A stretch of DNA of 5,513 bases, taken from Eubacteriales bacterium (lineage in GTDB: Bacteria > Bacillota > Clostridia > JAQUNY01). Numbering within the stretch: position 1 is the first letter of the stretch; each line of letters starts with the position of its first letter. Below are positions 1 to 4,493 of this stretch, in pieces. The translations under genes were made by a program, and so were the position numbers. The notes under the pieces are model-generated. The model had not been told where the DNA came from, ran no database searches, and worked only from the letters and a program-made list of their open reading frames with translations. The DNA lies in the NCBI GenBank assembly GCA_028717405.1, contig JAQUNY010000120.1:1-5513 (forward strand), given 5' to 3'.

Positions 1-426
1 AAAAATCATAACTATGTTCTGGTAATGCGGGGGATTTTACTTTACCTGCTCGCTTTGATAGCAAGACTGGCTTCCTCGCCGAACAGCACTAATGAAGATA
101 ATACGATTGTGGAAAACATCTGTGACTATATTGATGACAACCTTCATAAGCCTATTAACAACAGTAAAATCAGTGAAGCATTCAATTATCATCCTGTTTA
201 TGCAAACAGGATGATGGTAAAATTCACCGGTCTCTCTCTTCATAAATACCTGGTGGAATGCCGCTTCAGAAAAGCTCTTGACCTCATGCACACAACTAAT
301 ATGACCATTACAGAAATTGCTCATGCTACCGGCTTTAAGACAGTTAATTATTTTTCTTCGTCATTCAGGCGGTTTTTTGGCATGAGCCCTGAAAAATATC
401 TGCAAAGCAATGCGAAAGGATTTTAA
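1..426 (+). CDS. AraC/XylS-family transcriptional regulator, C-terminal part (5' end cut by window)
   Basis: The frame is open from base 1, so the visible 141 residues are the C-terminal part of a longer protein; the ATG at 25 is very likely internal and not the start. AraC-family proteins usually have about 250-300 residues or more, with an effector or dimerisation domain first. Counting from base 1, residues 6-23 look like the last helix before the DNA-binding domain. Residues 35-135 are a full AraC-type double helix-turn-helix: first HTH about 54-76 (KISEAFNYHPVYANRMM), the connecting helix with YLVECRFRKALDLM, and the second HTH about 102-126 (ITEIAHATGFKTVNYFSSSF). It ends with the family signature FRRFFGMSPEKYL. 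The protein should bind DNA and control nearby genes, probably for carbohydrate use, as the family often does; the ligand cannot be seen because the sensor domain is missing. The next regulator gene starts right after its TAA, which suggests one operon. Confidence 0.9.
   Translation, partial: KNHNYVLVMRGILLYLLALIARLASSPNSTNEDNTIVENICDYIDDNLHKPINNSKISEAFNYHPVYANRMMVKFTGLSLHKYLVECRFRKALDLMHTTNMTITEIAHATGFKTVNYFSSSFRRFFGMSPEKYLQSNAKGF
415..420 (+). promoter_or_regulatory. Ribosome binding site of the second regulator
   Basis: AAAGGA lies 6 nt before the ATG at 427 and inside the last codons of the AraC-type gene (Lys-Gly-Phe-stop). This supports the ATG at 427 as the true start. Ribosomes ending at 426 sit over this site, so the two genes are likely translationally coupled. 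Confidence 0.7.
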
Positions 427-1866
427 ATGGATTACCCGGGAATAAAAGTGTATGTGGAACCTTCATATGCGCCTACCCCATGGTGGAAAGATACAATGTC
501 AGGACTTGAAGCAGAGCTTCTTCACAACAGGCTTTCGCCTTTGTTTGAGTATGGTTCCCCTGAAAATAATCTTTCATCATCAGCCACCTCCGGAACTACT
601 GCAGCTAAGGCTGCCACCTTCGGCGCCGCAGCGGCAACTGTTGCTGATGCTTCCGCTTCCAATATTGATGAAGTCTCTTCTTCCGGCCAAAAAATCCGGC
701 CTTCCCATGAGACTTCTATCTCCATAGTCGTCGGTGTTACCGCCGGCTGGATGAGTAAAGCCACAGAAACTCTGCAACTGCGTGGGGCGAGGGTAGTCCT
801 GGCCTCTTCCGAACCTGTGAACCCGACAGGTCTGATAAGCAATGTAACGCTGAACAGGCGCTATTCGACCTCTGACCTTGCCAGATACCTTATTTCGTGC
901 GGCCGGAGCAGGATAGCCTTTATCGGTATGGATCCCTGTTCATCAGCCGACATCCATCGTTATGAAGGGCTTTTCGGGACAATGAGGCATTTTGGCTTAT
1001 ATCTGAGCGACGATGATATTTATGCCTGCACCAGCAGTGTGAAATCCTGTGTTGAATGCTTTGCATCGGAAATGAAGGGAAAGAACTATAACGCCCTGAT
1101 GTGCAACAACGACCTGTTCGCAGTGTATTTCATGTACAAAGCCCGTGAACTTGGCATCAGGATACCTGAAGATATCTACCTTACAGGCTTTGGCAACACT
1201 TTTCTGGGGCGCTGCTCCTCTCCCTCTCTCACAACGTCGACCCTCAACTTCAACGAGCTTGGGAAACAGGCTGCAAAAACAGCGGCATTTCTCATAAAGA
1301 ATCCAATGATCCTGTCAAGTGCCACAACTCTTGCTTCAAATATAATCGTACGCGGCAGCACCGAAAATAAACCTGCATATCTTCCGGCAGACAAGGCGCC
1401 GGGAAGCGGCTCACCATATTATATCAACCTGATGGAGAAGGCCCCCGCTTTGTTCAGAAATGCAAAATCCGCTTCAGGCCGCAGCAGGGATTCAGCCTCT
1501 TCGTTTTCCTGCAGGGAGGGAAAATGTATCACAGAAGAAAGCTACGGTCCCTATAAAGATAAAACAGGCAATTCGGTATTTTCTGCCGATTACGAAATGA
1601 TGCAGATTTTCGCCCTCGAAAATTTTCTTATGAACAGTGACGAAATAGACCTTAAAATCATATCTGTTCTTTCGACTGATCTTTCATATCCGCGGATAGC
1701 CGAAGCACTATATATCTCGGATAGTACACTCCGTTATCATATCGGGCATATCTACAGTGCCCTGGGAATAAATTCGCGCAGCGAATTCGAAGAGCTTGTC
1801 TCGAGATACCTTCCCGATCCATCGATGCCTTTGGCAGTTGCTAAACAGAAATTGTCCGGCGAATGA
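427..1866 (+). CDS. LacI-type sensor domain fused to a C-terminal LuxR-type HTH regulator
   Basis: This is a probable ligand-responsive transcription regulator of 479 residues. Residues 5-48 (GIKVYVEPSYAPTPWW...) look like the first strand and helix of a LacI/periplasmic-binding-protein fold. The N-terminal LacI helix-turn-helix is absent. The fold resumes at 95-312, with the family's typical second-lobe pattern: RIAFIGMD (162-169), NALMCNNDLFAVYFMYKARELGIRIPED, LTGFGN (252-257), then SPSLTTSTLNFNELGKQA. Residues 405-462 match a LuxR/GerE HTH: EIDLKIISVLSTDLSYPRIAEAL, then the recognition helix region SDSTLRYHIGHIYSALGINSRSEF. Two low-complexity stretches stand out: Ala/Ser-rich 49-90 inside the first lobe, and a Ser-rich linker at about 318-388. 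Three Cys (201, 208, 211) cluster in the second lobe. E. coli XylR is a comparable design, a LacI-type sensor with a C-terminal HTH, but of AraC type. The ligand, probably a sugar, and the targets are unknown. The start is supported by AAAGGA 6 nt upstream. Confidence 0.85.
   Translation: MDYPGIKVYVEPSYAPTPWWKDTMSGLEAELLHNRLSPLFEYGSPENNLSSSATSGTTAAKAATFGAAAATVADASASNIDEVSSSGQKIRPSHETSISIVVGVTAGWMSKATETLQLRGARVVLASSEPVNPTGLISNVTLNRRYSTSDLARYLISCGRSRIAFIGMDPCSSADIHRYEGLFGTMRHFGLYLSDDDIYACTSSVKSCVECFASEMKGKNYNALMCNNDLFAVYFMYKARELGIRIPEDIYLTGFGNTFLGRCSSPSLTTSTLNFNELGKQAAKTAAFLIKNPMILSSATTLASNIIVRGSTENKPAYLPADKAPGSGSPYYINLMEKAPALFRNAKSASGRSRDSASSFSCREGKCITEESYGPYKDKTGNSVFSADYEMMQIFALENFLMNSDEIDLKIISVLSTDLSYPRIAEALYISDSTLRYHIGHIYSALGINSRSEFEELVSRYLPDPSMPLAVAKQKLSGE
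571..696 (+). other. Ala/Ser-rich low-complexity insert in the sensor domain
   Basis: Codons 49-90 of the second regulator code for an Ala, Ser and Thr-rich run (for example SSSATSGTTAAKAATFGAAAA) between the first strand-helix unit and the next strand of the LacI-type fold. LacI-type sensors normally have only a short turn there. It is probably a flexible loop added between secondary-structure elements. No nucleotide repeat of regular period is evident to the eye. Confidence 0.5.
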
Positions 1867-1914
1867 CAAAGGATGGCAGGATGCAGGTACAAAGCACGTG
1901 ATGTGGGCTGCGGT
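1867..1914. other. Convergent intergenic gap without a visible terminator
   Basis: Only 48 bp separate the stop codon of the + strand regulator (1864-1866) from that of the - strand hydrolase-like gene (1915-1917). I see a CACGTG hexamer, but no GC-rich hairpin followed by a T run on either strand. Transcripts from both sides may therefore overlap at their 3' ends or end by a factor-dependent mechanism. Confidence 0.5.
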
Positions 1915-4335
1915 TCAGGACAGTTCGGCTCCAACACTCCCAAAAGGAGGTATTACAATTCCCGTCATGCCATTTTCGAATGTCATGCCTGCTTCGCTGC
2001 CGGTCTGGTCAAAGGTCCTTATAACCTTTCCCTCAAGGTATATGGTCACCGGCTCTGAAAGGAAATTTGCGAATATCTGGGCGCAAGTCCCATTGGGCGC
2101 AACCCATTTTGAGTAAAGGACCGGCGTATAACTTATTTCAGAACCATCAGCCCGGCGCAGAGCGAAGCTCTCCTTAATGGGAGTAAAGCCTTCCTCACTC
2201 TTTACATAAACACAGGCCGGTTTTTCCATCCGTCCAAAATGCAGATAATTTTTTCCGGCACCTGTGCGCATTGCATTAAGATTCCTGAAAAGCCTGACCG
2301 GGTCCTTCTGCCGCGGTCCGGGTTCAAGCCAGGACATCCCCCACTCCCAGTGTATTTCGCCGCCTGATTTTATAACTGCTGTCAGCAGATTGCCGGCAAT
2401 GAATGAATAGGCTATGCAGAAAGCAAGCGAGTCAGGATTATCTTTGTGCGGGAATTGTCGCGTGCTGAAGCCTGCCTGGTTCCCCATAAAATTAACGGAA
2501 TACTCGTGAAATACGAAAGAAAATGCAGGCACAAATTTTGTGCTGCCTGCCGCAAGATAGTATCTCAGGTCATTGAACGGCAGCCCCTTTATAAAGCAGT
2601 CGGCTGGTGCGCTCTCGCAGCCAATGACGCTTTGCCTGCCTGTCTCCCTGATCATCTCCGCCATCCTGTCATAGAGCTTATTGATCCCGGCTGTAGACCA
2701 TGCTCCAAAGGCTTTTGGATGGCCGTGAGTGTTGCTGTAGCAAATATATGGCCTGCCGCCCATGTTCTGGTCAAAATACTGTATAAAGTCAACACCGGAT
2801 GACAGTATGCCTGCAAACTGTTCCATCGCAATATCACAGGTCGGTTTGCAGGCAACGCACATATTATGCCCGGTCCTTATCGTTTCGCAGACCCCCTGAA
2901 AAAGTTCCTCGTCGGGTGCTGCGCACATGCTTGAATTGAGGCCTTTTTCCAGCCTGAATTTTCCCATGTCGAATTCCGGGACAAGCAGTGATTTGTCTGT
3001 CCAATGCAATCCGCTGCCATAAACTCCCACATAATGACCTCTGTCATGCATCACTTTGACAAAATCCTTAAAATCGTCTTCTCCTCCGTAAGGAGGCCAG
3101 ATGTAAGGCGGCGCCCAGGGCGCGCTGCCTTCCCAATACGTGAGCAGCACAAGGATTTTTGAGTCGAACGCTTCGGCCAGGTCGTCAATATATTTTAATG
3201 CATTTTTATATGGGAAAAATTCATTTGGTCCGAGATATCCTGTTCCTCTTATGCTTCTGGGCGGATAAATCACCACAATAGGCGATTCGCCATGCCACCC
3301 GGGCAGGTCATTATTGAAAACCACCTTTGGGGGAAGATCAAACCCGGATGTCTCCACAAACTCCCTGTATATTGAAGCGGCGTCCATCCAGTCACCTTCA
3401 AAAAACCGGGTAACCATTTTATATCCCAGGTCATGATGGGTGGAAGCCTGATGATGAGACAGGGGACGGTTCTGTGTCTCATTAGCCCCGGCGCTGGCGA
3501 CTTTGTCATGAGACAGGGGACGGTTCTGTGTCTCATTGGCTCCGGCGCTGGCAACTTTGTTGTTGCCCAGGCAAGACACAGAACCGTCCCCTGTCTTGTG
3601 AGACACAGAACCGTCACCTGTCTCATCCCCTGTCTTATCTTTGGGCGGCACACAGCAGAAGGCCCTGAAGCTTAGCCTGATGCCCTCTTTTTCACTGTAA
3701 CATTGTATGAGCTTAGGCACCCCGCCGGTGTCATGCGCAGCGAAATAAAGGCCCTTTCCTCCGCCGTAATATGCCATGAACTGCATCGTTACCATCCCGG
3801 GATACATGTTGCTGAGAGATGCCCTTAGGGCTTTGTTGCTGCTCCCATCGACCTTACTCCTGTCGACGCGGCTGATATCCGAGATGATACAGCCTTCCGA
3901 CTTAGGCCAGAAAATCGAGGAACCGCTCCCGTTCGTTTCCTTGTCGCCACCCAGGTCCCGTGGGACCTGTACGCAGGGATAATCAATATTTTCAATATAG
4001 TAATGTGTATTGTTGAAAAACCTCATTCCCCACTCTATGCTGTCTTTGTCGTAAAAAGCACAGATCTCGGCTTCGAGGCTTAATCCCGGCAAATTTTCAA
4101 AATCTTCAAACAGCAGTGTTGCAGGGTCTTTCCCCCCGCCTGAAATACTGATCTTGCGCGCGGCAAATGAATCGGCAGTTAAAAAACCACCTCCCTCATC
4201 CATCAACCGCAGCTGAAATAAGGGTACCGCAACGCTGTCATCTGATGAATGCTTCTTCCCGCCTCTGTTTATTTCGATTATGCTTCCTGTGGTGTCTGAA
4301 ATATTGATATAGCCGTTTTTTGTTTTAAGGATCAT
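1915..4335 (-). CDS. Glycoside-hydrolase-like protein (DUF6259-type), probably cytoplasmic
   Basis: This 806-residue protein has no signal peptide or membrane segment. Residues 1-230 look like a beta-rich N-terminal domain as in GH36/GH31-like enzymes (SIEWGMRFFNNTHYYIENIDYP; IFWPKSEGCII at 141-151; YPGMVTMQFMAYY at 178-190; GLYFAAHDT at 195-203). Residues 303-327 (LGYKMVTRFFEGDWMDAASIYREFV) are the usual junction to the catalytic part. Residues about 340-690 look like a TIM barrel: KILVLLTYWEG (393-403), YVGVYGSGLHW (435-445), GVDFIQYFDQNMGG (514-527), VIGCESAPADCF (570-581). Residues about 700-806 look like a closing beta domain. By analogy with such barrels, D516 or D522 and E574 are candidate catalytic acids; this is inference. 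Family membership is from memory and the substrate is unknown. Residues about 232-302 are an insertion built from palindromic repeats. The start at 4335 is preceded by an in-frame stop; AGAAGGG lies 12 nt upstream, rather far. The neighbouring sugar-type regulators fit a role in glycan use. Confidence 0.75.
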   Translation of the reverse strand: MILKTKNGYINISDTTGSIIEINRGGKKHSSDDSVAVPLFQLRLMDEGGGFLTADSFAARKISISGGGKDPATLLFEDFENLPGLSLEAEICAFYDKDSIEWGMRFFNNTHYYIENIDYPCVQVPRDLGGDKETNGSGSSIFWPKSEGCIISDISRVDRSKVDGSSNKALRASLSNMYPGMVTMQFMAYYGGGKGLYFAAHDTGGVPKLIQCYSEKEGIRLSFRAFCCVPPKDKTGDETGDGSVSHKTGDGSVSCLGNNKVASAGANETQNRPLSHDKVASAGANETQNRPLSHHQASTHHDLGYKMVTRFFEGDWMDAASIYREFVETSGFDLPPKVVFNNDLPGWHGESPIVVIYPPRSIRGTGYLGPNEFFPYKNALKYIDDLAEAFDSKILVLLTYWEGSAPWAPPYIWPPYGGEDDFKDFVKVMHDRGHYVGVYGSGLHWTDKSLLVPEFDMGKFRLEKGLNSSMCAAPDEELFQGVCETIRTGHNMCVACKPTCDIAMEQFAGILSSGVDFIQYFDQNMGGRPYICYSNTHGHPKAFGAWSTAGINKLYDRMAEMIRETGRQSVIGCESAPADCFIKGLPFNDLRYYLAAGSTKFVPAFSFVFHEYSVNFMGNQAGFSTRQFPHKDNPDSLAFCIAYSFIAGNLLTAVIKSGGEIHWEWGMSWLEPGPRQKDPVRLFRNLNAMRTGAGKNYLHFGRMEKPACVYVKSEEGFTPIKESFALRRADGSEISYTPVLYSKWVAPNGTCAQIFANFLSEPVTIYLEGKVIRTFDQTGSEAGMTFENGMTGIVIPPFGSVGAELS
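3454..3482 (+). repeat. Palindromic repeat copy 1
   Basis: 8-bp complementary arms (ATGAGACA at 3454-3461 and TGTCTCAT at 3475-3482) surround the core GGGGACGGTTCTG. Identical to copy 2. Confidence 0.9.
3508..3536 (+). repeat. Palindromic repeat copy 2
   Basis: Identical over 29 nt to copy 1 and in the same orientation, 54 nt further on. The spacing is a multiple of three, so both copies are read in the same frame. Confidence 0.9.
3511..3596. repeat. Inverted repeat with 23-bp perfect arms (copies 2 and 3)
   Basis: 3511-3533 and 3574-3596 are exact reverse complements, separated by 40 nt. The transcript of the hydrolase-like gene could fold here into a long stem inside the coding region. 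No T run follows on either strand, so it does not look like an intrinsic terminator. Confidence 0.8.
3572..3598 (-). repeat. Palindromic repeat copy 3, inverted, with compensated arm change
   Basis: Inverted relative to copies 1 and 2. The arms are CAAGACA and TGTCTTG: against GAGACA/TGTCTC, both arms differ at the paired position, so pairing is preserved. The core CAGAACCGTCCCC is the exact complement of the core in copies 1 and 2. Confidence 0.9.
3599..3625 (-). repeat. Palindromic repeat copy 4, inverted, one core change
   Basis: It directly abuts copy 3, giving a 27-nt period. The arms TGAGACA and TGTCTCA pair fully. The core is CAGAACCGTCACC, differing from copy 3 by one base (C to A at 3616). 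Confidence 0.85.
3627..3636 (-). repeat. Half copy of the palindromic repeat
   Basis: CCCCTGTCTT equals the right end of copy 3 (end of core plus right arm). It sits one base after copy 4 and looks like the remnant of a fifth copy. The match is short, so chance is possible, but the position beside the array makes it likely. Confidence 0.55.
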
Positions 4336-4390
4336 TTTTATATGCCGCCCTTCTTTTTATACAGAAACCTGATAGCCCACCTTAAGCTAC

Positions 4391-4419
4391 AGCATACATT
4401 TGCCATGGTATTGTATCAA
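4391..4419 (-). promoter_or_regulatory. Candidate sigma-70/sigma-A promoter for the hydrolase-like gene
   Basis: On the - strand TTGATA (4419-4414) and TATGCT (4396-4391) are 17 nt apart. The -35 matches the consensus at 5 of 6 bases and the -10 at 4 of 6. Transcription would begin near 4384, giving a leader of about 50 nt before the ATG at 4335. Confidence 0.4.
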
Positions 4420-4423
4420 TTCC
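4407..4423. promoter_or_regulatory. Candidate operator dyad over the -35 box
   Basis: GGTATTGTATCAATTCC is an imperfect palindrome of the form GGWATTG-NNN-CAATWCC; all positions pair except the two W and the central three. It covers the -35 box of the candidate promoter, a position where a bound regulator would block RNA polymerase. The binding protein is unknown. Confidence 0.3.
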
Positions 4424-4493
4424 AATATTATGTTCGCGTTTATTTCAGAAATACGGCCTTGTCTTGCCCGCTATTTAATTATATAATGATTTT

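Larger units (their letters stand above)
3454..3561. repeat. 54-nt tandem duplication, two units
   Basis: 3454-3507 and 3508-3561 match at 50 of 54 positions. Each unit has one palindromic repeat plus 25 nt of spacer. On the coding strand the units read NKVASAGANETQNRPLSH and DKVASAGANETQNRPLSH. Three of the four differences are silent and one changes Asn to Asp. A copy of the palindrome together with host or spacer sequence was duplicated in frame. Confidence 0.9.
3430..3642 (-). repeat. Cluster of palindromic repeats inserted in frame in the hydrolase-like gene
   Basis: This stretch codes for residues about 232-302 of the hydrolase-like protein and consists largely of a 27-29 nt palindromic unit: two copies in one orientation (3454-3482, 3508-3536), two in the other (3572-3598, 3599-3625), and a half copy (3627-3636). 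The unit has complementary arms (ATGAGACA / TGTCTCAT) around a 13-nt core GGGGACGGTTCTG. On the coding strand the first two read NETQNRPLSH and the other two ETGDGSVSH and KTGDGSVSC. The reading frame is intact throughout. It resembles REP-type elements spread by RAYT transposases, and in its in-frame behaviour the Rickettsia palindromic elements. No transposase gene is in the window. Confidence 0.85.
4336..4493 (-). promoter_or_regulatory. Intergenic regulatory region between hflX and the hydrolase-like gene
   Basis: 158 bp without a gene. It contains a candidate promoter (4391-4419), an imperfect 17-bp dyad over its -35 box (4407-4423), a perfect dyad TATTTC-A-GAAATA (4441-4453), a weak hairpin (4449-4476: AAATA-CGG pairing with CCG-C-TATTT) and an AT-only palindrome ATTATATAAT (4478-4487). 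The dyad density fits an operator region, though AT-rich sequence makes chance palindromes common. Confidence 0.45.

Noticed and set aside
522..842. - strand open frame of 106 codons opposite the Ala/Ser-rich insert
   Set aside because: It is open because GC-rich Ala codons on one strand give few stops on the other. There is no domain, and the + strand frame has clear regulator domains on either side.
1873..2116. + strand open frames of 61 and 106 codons after the second regulator
   Set aside because: They lie antisense to the 3' end of the hydrolase-like gene, which has strong coding character, and they show no domain.
3454..3625. CRISPR array
   Set aside because: The copies are in both orientations, there is no series of unique spacers of even length (54-nt and 27-nt periods, two spacers nearly identical), and the region is coding.
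3433..3675. + strand open frame of 80 codons across the repeat cluster (reads MRQGTVLCLI repeatedly)
   Set aside because: It exists because the repeat unit is stop-free in nearly all frames. It is antisense to the hydrolase-like gene and has no ribosome binding site or recognisable domain; such peptides are a common annotation artefact of this kind of repeat.
4449..4476. Intrinsic terminator of hflX
   Set aside because: The stem is weak (AAATA-CGG with one bulge), the loop is 11 nt and no T run follows on the - strand. It is mentioned only as part of the intergenic region.
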